Of a stretch of 64,000 nucleotides of DNA, positions 45,773 through 58,580 are shown one piece after another. The DNA is from Agapanthus africanus (lineage: Eukaryota; Streptophyta; Magnoliopsida; Asparagales; Amaryllidaceae). Position 1 is the stretch's first letter. Each line of letters starts with the position of its first letter. The translations under genes were made by a program, and so were the position numbers. Location: assembly GCA_030015575.1 (NCBI GenBank), contig JASDDO010000024.1, positions 45,656,114 through 45,720,113 of the forward strand. Reading direction: 5' to 3'. The notes under the pieces were generated by a model. It was given only the letters and a program-made list of their open reading frames with translations, was not told the origin of the DNA and ran no database searches.

Positions 45773-47335
45773 TGATAGCTTATGAATTTTGATGATCCTA
45801 TTATTTAGTTTTGATGATTGCTAAAACATGAATATTCGTTTGGTGTTACATGCTTTATCTTGTTTACCTTATCGACACTAAACTGATATACACTTGTTGA
45901 TTAGATTGTATATCGTATAACTTGTGTATATCCAGTAATATATCAATATCTCATGCTTAACTTTTGTTATATACTTTGATATTGATATATTATTCTTATT
46001 CCATGTTTTGATGTTCAAAATATGAATAGTTATTTACGATGTCGTTCTCCTAATCTTGCCTATATTGTTAGATATCATAAATACGTATATCTACATGTGT
46101 TCTTTTTCTTGGTTTTCATATAACATGCATATATATAATATATTAATATCTCATGCTTTGCATTTGTTTTATATCTTGATATTGATATACTATTTATTGC
46201 TTTGTGATATCGAAACAATGAGTGTTCGTATATAGTGTTTATTAAACTTGACTATTTCATAACACTGTATATGATGAGCTTGGTCGTTTTGAGATTGCAT
46301 TTCAGGATATCTCACGACACAAACTTAAAATAGAGGATGGAGAAAATCGAGCTTAAATGGAATATGGAGGTTGGAGGATACGGACGAGAGTTTGTCAAAT
46401 TGCATATGCAAGCTTCACGAAGCCAAGTAGCTGAGGTTCAAGAGTTCAAGCTATGGAATAGCTAAGAAGCCAAGTCCAAGATTGAAGCGTCAAGAGTCAA
46501 GTTCAACATTTGAAGATTAAAGATCGACTTCAAGATGCTAGTGAGTTGTGGAACTTCGCCGAGTTTCAAGAGTTTGCCAAGGTTCGCTGAGATTCAAGAG
46601 CTCATGATCAAGAGTCAAAGATTCAAGATTCGAAGAATTGAGATACTGATATATGAATCTTTGTAAGTACTCTATGGATTATGGGTAATATCGTTTAGAG
46701 CTCTTGAACACTCACACATGCATGCACAAACGTTTTACATTGCATAAATGTCGGGGTTTTCGTTTTCTATGTTCTCTATTTCATTAAAACCTTAATTTCA
46801 GCATTCTGTGCATGTTCAAATGTCTGCATCTTGTGTATCAGACGTCTGCTTGTTTTATGTGATTTTGGGTTTTCCAAATATTAGATATGTCAGAAATATT
46901 TTTAAACCCAGCGATTAGACATACGTTCGATGCCTTGTACACAGGCGTCTGATGTTGATTTTAAAGAATTTGAAAAAATGGTTTTTTTTGTTCGTCGGAC
47001 GTCTGCATTGAATACTTCAAACGTCTGCCTTGAATACTTCAAACGTCTGCCTTCTCTCTATTCCTTATTGGCTATTTCTAACAGAGGAGATACGAACGTC
47101 TGATGTTCAAATGGACGGACGTCTGATGTTCAAATGGACAGATGTCTGATGTTGTTTTTGGGAAAACGGTTTTTGTTCTTCAGATGTCTGCGTATGCTTC
47201 ATCAGACTTCTTGTCTGTATACTTTCCGTGCTTTTACCTGCATTTGTTCGGAAATGAGAGTCAGATGTCTGATGTTTTATGGGCAGACGTCTACAGTTGA
47301 AAAGATTTCAAAAATGCTACCGTTTATAACCGTTG
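45773..47335 (+). mobile_element. SIRE/Maximus-like copia LTR, left part
   Basis: Begins TGATAGCTTATGAATTTTGATGATCC where the TRIM stops. It contains a purine-rich AAGATTCAAGA-type section (46,330-46,670) and at least a dozen GACGTCTG-like motifs (46,820-47,300). No coding sequence. The same motifs resume at 63,160 after the inserted block, so the LTR is continuous across 47,336-63,130 and continues beyond the window. The SIRE/Maximus label is from remembered LTR style, not from protein domains. Confidence 0.5.
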
Positions 47336-48563
47336 TGTCACGCCCCGCTTCCCAAAAGACGGTGACGGCACGTGACGAGACCCATGATATATTTATTTTG
47401 AGATAGTCGTTTTCCATAATAAATACGTTAAGCGTTTATAGGCAATATATTATAACAAGAAAATGACAAGTGAATTAAACTTCAACAATAACTTTATTTA
47501 CATTCATAAATTCAAGTGTAAATACGATGTCTGAAACAAAAGATACAATAATTGGAAAGTCTCTAACAATGACAAACTGGAGATAAGTGCAAAAAGTAAA
47601 AACTAGTAGTTTGGTTGAGTGGTAAGCTGATCGATATACTCCTGACTCAGCTCGATCTTTAAGCCACCTGATGAGCATTCTAAGAAAAACAAAGAGGAAA
47701 GTATGTCGTCGGCGAACTAGCGCTCGGTAAGTTCCAAAAAAGTATAGACATAAAGTATGATAAAGGGAATGTATGTAATTAGAACATGAATTTTAAACAA
47801 AGATAGTGGTATAAGAGTGTTAATTATATATGAGTATGTTAAAATATCTTAAGCATGTCAGTTATATGAATATGATTATTCTATTCTAACGTGATTGTTT
47901 GTAGTTTGATAAAGAAGGTATGCATGTATACAAGAGTGGTTCGTCGTACCCCGCGGACGAAAGGTACAAGAGATTATAAGGCTCCGTTAAACCTTACAGA
48001 ACAACGGCAAAAGCATATTCAAGGGGTGTCTTTTAGTGGACTCTCGTGCCACGTCATACATTTCTTAGCAATCTATCCTTTATCCCCCGTGTATTTTATT
48101 ATATAGATCAAATTTACAAGTCTTGACTGAATTCATGAATATAAGGAGTACATGTTCAGTTCAAGTTGTGGACAAATATTCATGTCAAGTTCACGAATTC
48201 ATGTTCAGGTTCAAGTTGTGTACAAGTATTCATGTTAAGTCATATTTATGGTTCGGGTCAAGTCAAGTCAAGTGTTCAAGTTCAAATCGAGTTCGAGTTC
48301 AAGTTAGATTGGAATTCAAGTCAAGTTCAGGTTTAAGTCAAGTTTCAAGCGTTCAAGTCAAGTTATATAGGATGTCATGTGTTTGAATTATATATGATTC
48401 GATATTCAAGTGATTTAAGATGACAACCATTACACATGGCCGGCAGTATTGTGCTTTTTTCAAGGACGATAGCCAGACGATTATTAGTTTATTTAAATTA
48501 GGCAAGCACTCACTTTTTCCGGCTCCCCAAGGCCTGGAGAAAAGATACCACTTAAACTCATTG

Positions 48564-51480
48564 TGTAACACCCGAGCCCAATACTACTATTTTCTGTTAC
48601 TGGTTGAGCATTAGATATTACTCATTTCATTTAGCTTGCCTGTTTGACACTTGCCGTGAAATTTTATCTGGCTAAGTCATTTCTGCATATAACAAATTTT
48701 AACACCTAAAATAAAATTAAAAATATCTATCTTGGCCTATTCGACACCCCTAGCCGCGTGGTAGCGTCCGTGCATCGAGTTCTCGTCCCGTTTGGTGAAA
48801 CGGGCGAGTTTGGACGGCTGCGCGTATGTACAGGTGTCCGACTTGGGGGTATGTTTTTTCATCATAAAACATTCCATTTTAAAATTTGGAACCCGCTTAA
48901 AATCCTATTATTTAAATTTCGAATTTTTGGACCCAACCCGGACGCGATTTGGAAATGTTTCATTTAGCGCCAAAATTCCAAATTAATAAAATATTCAAAC
49001 TATATTATATGCATAATCTTACTGTTCATTTAACAATTAAAAATCTTTTAAATATTCTTTAACCCACGAATCTCTCCCCTGGCCAATCACGAAAGGTTTA
49101 ATTCGTGGGCCCCTCTCTTTAATTTTTCTCTCTCTCTCTCTCTAATTTCTCTATCTCTCTTTCTCTTTCCCCATCTCTCTCTCTCTCCTCTATATATATT
49201 CTTATCCTCCATAATATTTCCAGAACGCGAGAAACCCAGGGCGTCCTAACCCTAGCCGTCTCGTCACCGCCGCCGCCATCGCCGCTCTCAACCTCCTCGC
49301 CTCCTTCTCCTCTCTCTCCTCCTCGCACTCATCCTCGAGCTCTCCCTTGCACGACCCAACCAACCCCGCAGCCTCATCGCAACCCTCGCCTGCACCCATC
49401 ATCGCCCGCACACCCCGTCTCCATCGCCGGCGACCATGCTCGTCGACCTTCTCCTTCACCTCACCTCCTATCCTTCCCCTATGAACCCCGATCACTCGAC
49501 TTCTTAAAACATACTACAACCATCACCCGATCCCTGCACGTCTGCGACCCTCGCTGTCCTCGTCGCCGGAGCTCCGACTTCGCCGTCGCCTCCATGACCT
49601 CGTCTCCCCTTCCTTTCCCTCATCACCTCTGACCTTCACCAGTATACCTTAAACTTTACACACCTCGATCCCCGACAATCATGAAAACCCCACTGTCATC
49701 GCCGACCTCGCCTTTTTCCACTGCCGATCACCTCCCATTCGACGCGACTTCGAGACGAGAACCGAGGCTCCAGTGTGTGTCTTGCATTTGCGTGAGCGAA
49801 GTGATCATTTCTCTGCCTTTAGATCCCCTTTCCGTCCGTGTTCGATTGTGCGTGCAAAGTGTTCGATGAAATGCCCCAGTGGAGATTTTCCGTCGTTTTC
49901 TCACATTCCTGCTACGTGCCGTGCATCCGTGGATTCTCGAGGCAAGTATCACTTGCTACATGCTATACTATACAATTATATATGTTTGACTCATTCAACC
50001 TGCAAAACTTAACTCGGTATAGTTATTCTCTCATTTGGTTGCAATATGACATATATCATTTTACAGTTAACATAGAAATTACAATTTGCCACTTTTAACC
50101 TAAGAACCAAGTTTACCTGTTAATCACATTTTACCGTTTAATAGATTGTAGCACTTTCTCATGTAGTTCTGTTACATTCGGACATTCGTATTCAAAGGCT
50201 TGATATAACTGTATTGCATCATCATTTAAACTGTTGCACCGCTAAGGGTGTTCAAAACCAGTTAATATAATAAAACGACTGCACTGTATTACTGCACTCT
50301 TGTGATTGAATGAAACTGCTTATTGTTATTTAGCTCATTACTCATTCCATGTTATTCAATACCCTGTTCGATTATATATCTGTTTGTGAGCACATCCACG
50401 ATATTGTTACATCTTGACTTGACTTTGTCACACATGATGTATATTGATACACCTGACATGGTACCATTTACTGTTGACTTGACCTGATGTACCATGACCT
50501 GACCTGTTACCTGATCTCGTGCCTAATGCCAACAAACCCGACATGTAGTCCTCATGGACCATTCCTGTTGTCTATCCAGACAAACCTGCTGTTACCTGAT
50601 CCTGTGTTGGCATTAGTTCTTGATTACTGGATACCTGACCTGACACATATAACTTGGGGGTATGGGGAAATCAAAAGTGTAATCTAAAGTGTAACTTAAA
50701 AGGGTATTAGTTGATCCGTGGTCCCGGGAGGTAACGGTACAGAGCCATTCGTGACTCTTACATTTTCCTGATCCGTGGTCCCGAGGGGTTACGGGACAGA
50801 GCCATTCGTGACTCTTACATTTTCCTGATCCGTGGTCCCGGGGGGTAATGGGACAGAACCACTATTGGTTCACATATTCCTGATCCGTGGTCCCGGGGGA
50901 TAACGGGACATATCCTTTGAGTTACATGGAGGATTACTCAAATTGATTTCAAAGACTTTAGAATAGAAAACCTGATAGAACAGTTTAGTTACCCACTGCA
51001 CACTATCCTGCACTGCTTGATTCACATTATTTGCTACTCTCGTTTTATTCATGTTTATTTTATATTGCTTGTTGCACTGTTCATATTATATTACTGGTTG
51101 ACATGACACGCTGACGTCTGGGTTTTGCATGGCCCAGATTCCGTACCGCTGTCGCAGTCCGAGCAGGAGTACTTTAGCCAGCAGGCTGAGCTGTGAGGTG
51201 TTAGTATTAGTTAGTTTTATTTCCTGCATTTATTTCCTGATGTGAGCCCGCATTATGGGACATATTTTTCAGTTATTTGTATTGGATCATTTGCTTCCGC
51301 ATTTATTTATTATTGACTCCTGTTATTCTGGATTATGGACATGTTTTAGATAGTTTTATCTTGTTCTTGATATCGCTACAGCCGTAATGTGACTGTGGAT
51401 GGATACTTCCTACCCACAGGTAGCATGGTTGGCTATGTCACGTGCCCAATCTAGCGTACTCTGGGAAGCGGGGCGTGACA
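48564..51480 (+). mobile_element. Gypsy solo LTR with perfect CATTG target duplication
   Basis: Starts TGTAACACCCGAG, ends CTGGGAAGCGGGGCGTGACA, and is flanked by CATTG at 48,559-48,563 and 51,481-51,485. The termini and the terminal 100 bp match the LTRs of the Tekay/Del-like element at 15,952-26,771, in opposite orientation, so it is the same family. At 2,917 bp it is shorter than those LTRs. A CT-rich tract lies at 49,130-49,195, then a GC-rich part to about 49,950. No internal sequence remains, as expected after LTR-LTR recombination. Confidence 0.93.
50712..50920 (+). repeat. Four-copy 55-57 bp tandem repeat in the solo LTR
   Basis: Units starting TGATCCGTGGTCCCG begin at 50,712, 50,769, 50,826 and 50,881. 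The first two also share AGAGCCATTCGTGACTCTTA. The related LTRs at 16.5 kb and 23.7 kb have a single such unit on the other strand (CCCGGGACCACGGTCAAGA). Confidence 0.9.
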
Positions 51481-51648
51481 CATTGTTACCTAAATACCTT
51501 AGAGAATAGATTATATAGTCTATGTATTTTAGTGAACTTAGGCCATCTATATAAAATAGTTCATTTGAAAATTCGAGAGGGTTTTATGTAAAATGTTTTA
51601 CTTTTGAAATAAATTTCGAGAGTGTTTTTGATAAAATATGTTAATTAG

Positions 51649-53549
51649 TGTTGGTGTATATTCCCTAGGGGCCATTATTGTATCATACTAGCTTGTATAT
51701 TACTTAATGGAAGGTTGGGATATTCACAGTTGTATTAACAGTCTTGCTCAACATAGTAGTATGCTACTTGGTTTATATCTATCTTAATATGTGTATATGT
51801 TTCTTTTAGCATATCGCGAATACATATTTATAGAGCCCCTAGGATCTTGCTTGACTACCAGCGTTGTGATGGCAGTCACACTAGTGGGAGCTGGGTAGTC
51901 TACAAGCACATCCTTTTTAGGTCCCTAGTCATAGGATTATCGAGACAGGGTATCGATACTCCAGAGTAGACTAGTGTATACGCTTCTCATCCCAGCAGGG
52001 GAGATGGTATATTCCACAGCCATTAGTACGTTGTACTGGAGATAATATGCAGGTTCTCATTGGGTTACGGGTACACCGGACAGGACTCGCAGGGAACTGT
52101 TGGTTGGTATTATACCCGTCGTCAGTTAACAGTTCCCAGGTGACATGAGTACAGCATAGTCCGTTGACTTGATACTGCTGTTTCGTCTCGAGTGTGTTCC
52201 CACTGTTCTTAGATTGCTACCCTACCACGGCTCAAAGGAGTCGTGCAAACATGTAGCAGTTGGGTGCAGTCCCGAAGCACTTGGAGGTAGTGGCGGTTAG
52301 ATAGGATTCGTCTCTCCCGGTATTGGGAGTTGATATCGCACTGTGTTTGGAGAGCCATTACGCAAAGTCCTTAGCCAGGGCAAACGAGATTTACTGGTAG
52401 GATTTCCAGTAGCTTCTCAAGGTGTAATGGGCTTCACTTCGACACGACTTATACTGCTTTTAGGGGACTGGCGCTTGCCGCCCCCTAGGCCCGATATGCG
52501 ATAGTCTTAGATGAACAAACCGGACTGTATGGAGATTGTCACATCAGGCTCAGTAGGAGTTCGGATGGGTTTCCTCATCGGCCTTCTTATCGACATCTAC
52601 CTGGGGACCATTACGTACAGCTAGTGCCGCTTGCGGCTTGTGGTTAAACCCACTGCCAGCGTAGTGTCGAGTATTTAGAGTCCCACACAGAGAGTTTCCC
52701 TGCTTCAGGCGAAACGATATAGAGGTCGTATGGTTTTACGACAGGGTTCGGACATATACGTGTACTTGTGCACATATGATGTTCGGACAGATAATACTAG
52801 CGGGCTTTAGTTTAAGCCAGATTCTAGTATTAGATTATTGGATTTATGCAGTCTCAGAATATCCGTGTTTTACGGATGGTAGGGGCATTCTCGTAATTAG
52901 TTGAGAAGCTTCTAGAAGAAAGGTGAGGTGGAGAGCTTATGTGGAAAATGAATTAGTGACTCATGAGATGATTCATCCAAATGAGTTAATGAAGCATTAA
53001 TTGTTTTAATGACTCATTAGATGATTCATTCATTTGTATTAAATGAAGCATGAAGATATTTGTGCAAGATATTTTATGCTTCATAATATATACACAATTG
53101 AGTTATAATTCATTTCATTCTTACAAACACATTCTCTCTCCTCAAGCTCTCCTCTTCTTAAACCTAACCCTAATCCTCTCATGTGTTGAGATCCTAAGGG
53201 TTAGCAAGACTAATAGATCCTTAATCCACTTCTATATCTTCTAGGTCACTTGGATTAGCAATCCTAACCACTTAGTTATCTCAAGTGAGAGGTTAAAGCT
53301 TGGAGGAGGAACTCTCGGGTGAATCTTCTATCATATCGAGGAGGCCGACGAGGAGGTGAACAACAAGAACAAGAATGACTAGTATCTTGAGGTATAATCA
53401 TCTATCATAGTAGTTTAGCACTTCTAGATAGTTTGTTAGTTAGGGTTTAGCAAAAATTCGTAAAGTTAGTCGATGTTAACTTAAACAAAATGATTGTTTT
53501 ACCTATTCCGCCTCCCCGCATCATGTGGGGTGTATAACGTCGACTTATA
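51649..53549 (+). repeat. 5' LTR of copia element
   Basis: Starts TGTTGGTGTATATTCC and ends CGACTTATA, a TA replacing the CA terminus seen in the 3' copy. Length 1,901 bp. Confidence 0.95.
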
Positions 53550-53550
53550 A

Positions 53551-53562
53551 TGGTATCAGAGC
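53551..53562 (+). other. Primer binding site of copia element
   Basis: TGGTATCAGAGC, complementary to the 3' end of initiator methionine tRNA, one base after the 5' LTR. Confidence 0.93.
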
Positions 53563-55631
53563 CTAGCTAAATCATAACTAACATGTTAGCAAAGTCTTTA
53601 GAAATTCGATCGCAAAACGAACCCGAAAAAATGACATTTTCACATAGTTCCTGCCGATTTTAAAACGGGGTCTAAAAATTTTTCAGGGACCCTTAAAAAT
53701 ACAAGCAGGGTTTTTTAAGAATTGTGAAGAAATTTGGGATCGTGACTCGTCTAAACCACCGTGGAACCGCGGCCGATACAAGCGATCCGCCGCGGATCCG
53801 CGGCCGAGTTGACACCGAGTCAACCCAAACTTGCTCAGTTATTCTTCTGTGTTGATGTTGTATTTTCTGGGATGTTTTGTTTCTGCTCAGGTTTTATGTG
53901 CACAGAGAATTGTTTGGAGTGGATTCATAAGTATTGCTTGATCGAAATTCTAAGATGTTTGGCTAACTGGATTATATCTGTGTTGTGTTTAATGTGTTCG
54001 TAAACCTCCCCTAACTGCTAGTATGTCGGTTGGCAGGGGGTTGCACATTTCTGTAATGGTTTTTACCGGTTTGTGAATATGAACTTGTTGGATTGTCGTG
54101 AATGGATAGCCGGGGATTTGAGACGAGCGTTTCTTTCATTCAAATGTAAATTGTAATTTGTTGTAATATTCTTTTGCGGAGCACATCCGGGTTGAGGTTG
54201 TAGCCACCGTTGTATTATTCCATTTACTGTTTTCTGCTCCTAGAATAGACCCAAGATGGGGTGCACAAACTACCGGGTACTTTGAAGTGTTTAGTGTCCT
54301 ACTCACGTCGTTGAGGGAGACCGCTTCACTTCGGGTACTTGACGGGTAGTTTGCCGTACCCGTAGGGGTCTAGGGTGGGGTTTTGGCTATTCATCGCGAC
54401 TATATAATCCGTCTTTCTTTGCAGGCTCAAAAGGAATGCGGATTCCTAGAAAATCCAATATGTTCATCTGTGATCTGGAATGCCTATTATTGCGTCTGAC
54501 GAATGTACAATATCTATATATGATATCTAGTAAGCGTCACTTATGTTTTGCACCCGCGCTAGCCCAGCCCCCGCTCTGTCGTTAGTTAAGTAACCTAACG
54601 GGTGAATGACGGGGCCCAGTGGAGAATGCGGATGGCATAAGAGTACGTTGTATTTTCGTTGTTTTCTGCAATGATAGGTTAATTGATGGGATGTATTATA
54701 TTAATGCAAAGAAAATAAACCAAAGTTGAATCGTTGGAACAGTTTAAAAGAAACCACTCGGTTATTTTAAAACAGAAGATATTTTTTTAATTGCGGAGCT
54801 TAAACCACTCCTTTTAAAAGCTATCAGGTTCCTTAGATCATATCAAGTTCACTACATTCACGGTTTCGCCAAAACCATTCGTAGCCCTCCGTCATTTCAT
54901 TTGGGTATTCAGTAGTATTCAAGCTATGTATTTTGACCAATGCCAAGGCATAGTGTTTGGTAGCTGCTGGGTATTCATTTGTTGCATAGATAGATGAGTT
55001 AGTTTATGACAGTCGTACTGCCATTTGGCCAACGTCAGGGGTATGTACGGATAGGTTTAAATTAACAAGATAATGATGGGTAGAGCTTGACATGTGACTT
55101 ATGACATTTTGACCAACGCCAAGGTCATAAGAGCATGGGGCAGAAATCCATATCGGGAGTTTCTAAAGAAACTGAAACTTGCTAAGAGATTGCATACCAT
55201 TTGGAGTGTGATAATTTTGGTAGGATTCCTTCAGTTTTATCACACGATGATATTTGGATCCCGATCCTACTGTGAGTATATGCTACTCATCAGGAGATTA
55301 TTTCACTTAAAGATCAATGCTATAAACCAAGTAGGTGTGAAGAAAGGTGTCAGCGGGGCTACACCCCCAGAGAAAAGAGGTTATTTAATTAAGGAATTTC
55401 ACGAAAGCGTCGTAAAACCTTCCTCGAAGTACCGACACCGGCCTGGCTGAACGGTTAAGCAATTATTGTACGGTGAGAATAGTCCTGACTAGTTCTTCCT
55501 TTATGGTTTGAGGAGGGATAAGAGAAACAGCGGGAGCCATCCTGTTTAGATAAATTAAAGACCACTCTAAACTTGCAAGAGCATCATGCTAAAGTGTTCC
55601 CTCTCTCTCTCTCTCTGCAGCGACCCAGAAC
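53563..55631 (+). other. Copia 5' leader
   Basis: Long non-coding leader between PBS and gag. It shares blocks with the leader of the older element, including GCTAGCCCAGCCCCCGCTCT at about 54,560. A (CT)n run (about 55,600-55,617) ending in GCAG precedes gag. The 118-codon frame at 55,094-55,450 has no counterpart in the other copy and is not considered a gene. Confidence 0.8.
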
Positions 55632-56507
55632 ATGACAGACCTTAAGTTATTATTAGATAAAAATATTTTGACAGGGCCAAACTATAAAGATTGGTTCCGG
55701 AATGTTAAGATGGTTATTACATATGACAAATTGGGGTATGTCCTTACTACAAAGGCCCCTGCCGTCCCAGGTCCTGAATCCAGTGTCGCGGATAAGAAAA
55801 TCTACAAGACCTGGGAGTTAGACTGCGCGAAGGCCAAATGCATCGTGCTTCCCTCTATGAATAATGAACATCAGAGGAGGCACGAGAATATGGATCTAGA
55901 ATCCATATTTCTCCACACCAAGGAACTGTATGGAGAGCAATCTCGTATAGCTAGATACGAGACCTCGAAGAACTTGTTTCAGTCGAGGATGGCCGTCGGA
56001 TCATCTGTAGGGGAACATGTCCTTAAGATGATTGGCTATATTGAAGAGCTCGCAGACCTCGGGACAACATTAGAGAACGAGCTGTATACAAACTTGATTC
56101 TCCAGTCCCTTCCTTCCACCTACGCCCAGTTTATCTTGAATTCCAACATTCAAGGTAAGGAAGTTGAACTTCCAGAACTCCTTAACATGTTGAGGAGTGC
56201 AGAGGGCACCTTGCATAAGGCAAGGGAAACACCTACTATGTTTGTTCGTGGTGCTTCCTCTTCCAGGTCCAAGGCAAGGGCCAAAGGAAGGAAGAAGAAG
56301 GCCGCTACCAAATCGAGAGGTGGTGTTGGTAAGGTGGGAGTCAAGGGAAAGGCAAAGGTTGTGGTGCCAGTAGTGGCAAAGGACAGGTGCTTCCACTATC
56401 ATAGGAAAGGCCATTGGAAGAAAGATTGCAAAACTTGGATTGCCAAGAACCAGGACCCGAGGCAAGTTGTGGCTTCGGCTTCAGGTGTGTTTGTAATTGA
56501 AAATTGA
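55632..56507 (+). pseudogene. gag: Copia gag
   Basis: A 291-codon frame for the structural protein that packages element RNA. It starts MTDLKLLLDKNILTGPNYKD, the usual copia gag opening, and has the capsid-like region with LHTKELYGEQSR and EHVLKMIGYIEELADLG, a basic Arg/Lys/Gly-rich linker (about residues 200-250), then a zinc knuckle at 56,388-56,429. The knuckle should be Cys-Cys-His-Cys but its second Cys is Tyr. A TGA at 56,505 ends the frame; the protease follows in the same frame after the stop, so this is probably a nonsense change, with stop readthrough the alternative. Confidence 0.9.
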
Positions 56508-57410
56508 CTGTCAATCAACTCTACTTCCTGGGTATTGGATACCGGATCTGGATCTCATATATGCAATTCATTGCAGGCACTGAGAAACCGTAGAGTGCTG
56601 AAGGTTGGTGATATGACCCTCCAGGTTGCTAATGAAGCTAGCGTGAATGCCGTGTCCGTAGGGGATTATCACCTTGGATTGACGAGTGGACATATTTTGG
56701 TTTTGCGCAACTGTTTTTGTGTATCTAGTTTAACGTGTAATATCATATCAGTATCGTTATTATCAAAAGAAGGTTATGATTTCACGTTTGTAAGCGATGT
56801 TAACATCCACCTTAATCATGGTTTGATTGGGTCCGGTACGCTAGATAACGGTATATACGTGTTAAACCAATTACAAATTTTCAATGTCCAGAACACACTA
56901 AAAAGAAAGTCTCCAGATATAAATCAGGCTTTCTTATGGCATTATAGACTAGGTCACATCAATGAGACAAGGTTAACTAAGTTACATAGAGAAGGATATT
57001 TAGATCCGTTCGAATATCAATCTTATGCCACTTGTCAATCATGTCTCACAGGAAAGATGACAAAGACTCCATTCACTAGACATGGAGTAAGAGCGAGCGA
57101 GTTCTTAGGACTCATACACAGCGATGTATGTGGTCCAATGTCTACACATGCAAGAAGCGGTTTTTCATATTTCATTACTTTTATGGATGATTTCTTCAGG
57201 TATGGATTCATTTTCTTGATGAAACATAAATCCGAGGCCTTTGAGAAATTTCGAGAATATAAGAATGAAGTAGAAAACCAAATCGGCAAAAGTATCAAGA
57301 CACTGAGATCTGATCGATGTGGTGAATACTTAAGTGCCGAGTTCCTGGGTTACCTAAAAGAGAAAAGGAATTCTCTCCCAGCTTACTCCTCCATACACTC
57401 CACAACATAA
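56508..57410 (+). pseudogene. pol: Copia protease, GAG-pre-integrase and integrase N-terminal part
   Basis: In the gag frame after the stop. The protease active site LDTGSGSHICN begins at 56,535. Next come the GAG-pre-integrase zinc motif (WHYRLGHINETRL at about 56,938 to CQSCLTGK) and the integrase core (LIHSDVCGPM, LRSDRCGEY). The frame then shifts by one base near 57,365, just before the region with the third catalytic residue, and ends in unrelated residues at 57,410. Confidence 0.92.
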
Positions 57411-58014
57411 CGGTGTATCGGAGAGACGGAACCGAACCCTATTGGATATGGTACGTTTTATGATGAGTAATGCTGAGTTACCGTGATCTTTCTGGGGTTA
57501 TGCACTAGAATCAGCTGCATATCTTTTGAACAGGGTTCCTACCAAGACTGTGCCTACCACACCATATCAGATGTGGAGTGGGAAGAAACCCTATCTTCAG
57601 TATCTGAAGATATGGGGATGTCCAGCTTTTGTTAAAAAGCAGCATGCGGAAAAATTCGAGGCACGCTCAGTACAGTGTAAGTTTGTGGGATATCCAAAGA
57701 ATTCCAAGGGGTATTTTTTCTATTACGCAGAGGAACAAAAGGTTTTTGTTTCTCGTAATGCCCATTTTCTAGAACAGCAGTTTTTAGAAAAGGAAACAAG
57801 TGGGAGCGTAATAGAACCGGAAGAAATTCCAGAACCACAAAATACTACTGAAAGTTTGGTAGAGCCAGAAGTTCCAGAAGAACAGGACATTCCCGCACCC
57901 CTCCGCAGGAGTAGTAGGCCGTCTCATCTGCCTAAGAGATACTACGGTTTTCTCATAGACGGGGATAGAGAGGATTGCGTCATTGATAATGATGAACCTA
58001 CTAGCTTCCAGTAG
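57368..58014 (+). pseudogene. pol: Copia integrase C-terminal part and RT linker
   Basis: After the frameshift, the next frame carries PPYTPQHNGVSERRNRTL with the catalytic Glu, a TGA at 57,484, then from 57,526 NRVPTKTVPTTPYQMWSGKK, the LKIWGCPAFVKK region, and the Pro/Glu-rich linker with RYYGFLIDGDRED. A TAG at 58,012 ends the frame where RT should follow. Confidence 0.9.
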
Positions 58015-58580
58015 GCCATCCAGAGCGGAGACTCGGTAAGATGGCTGGATGCAATGCGAACCGAGATGGAGTCCATGTACACAAACAAAGTATGGACTTT
58101 GGACTTTGCTCCAGATGGGGTAAAACCCATAGGATGCAAGTGGATCTTCAAGAAAAAGATTGGTGTAGATGGACAGGTAGAAACCTATAAGGCTAGACTT
58201 GTTGCAAAGGGTTTTCGTCAAAGACCTGGTTTGGACTATGACGAAACTTTTTCTCCAGTGGCTATGCTCAAATCCATTCGGATCCTTCTTGCCATTGCCG
58301 CCTTCCATGATTATGAGATCTGGCAGATGGACGTAAAGACGGCTTTTCTAAATGGTAATTTAGAAGAGTGCGTCTATATGGATAGCCAGAAGGTTTCAAT
58401 CAGAGTGGGAGCAGCGGGAAAGTGTGCAAGTTGCTTAAGTCCATTTATGGACTAAAACATGCATCGCGGAGTTGGAACATCTGTTTTGATGAAACAGTCA
58501 AAGAATTTGACTTTATCAAAAATCCAGATGAACCATGTATATATAGTAAAATTGTAGCATAAACTGTCGTATTCCTCGTC
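58015..58580 (+). pseudogene. pol: Copia RT N-terminal part
   Basis: Frame 58,054-58,455 holds EMESMYTNKVWTLDF, GCKWIFKKKIGVDGQVETYK, ARLVAKGFRQRPGLDYDETF and QMDVKTAFLNG. A one-base loss near 58,384 shifts the rest, and RT continues in the next frame to a TAA at 58,560. Confidence 0.9.

Noticed and set aside
48123-48386. Open frame of 87 codons in the right nest
   Set aside because: Made of the AAGTTCA/TCAAGT-rich tract inside an LTR; repetitive residues, no homology recognised.
55094-55450. Open frame of 118 codons before copia gag
   Set aside because: Lies in the leader. The sister element has no equivalent frame, and no domain is recognised.
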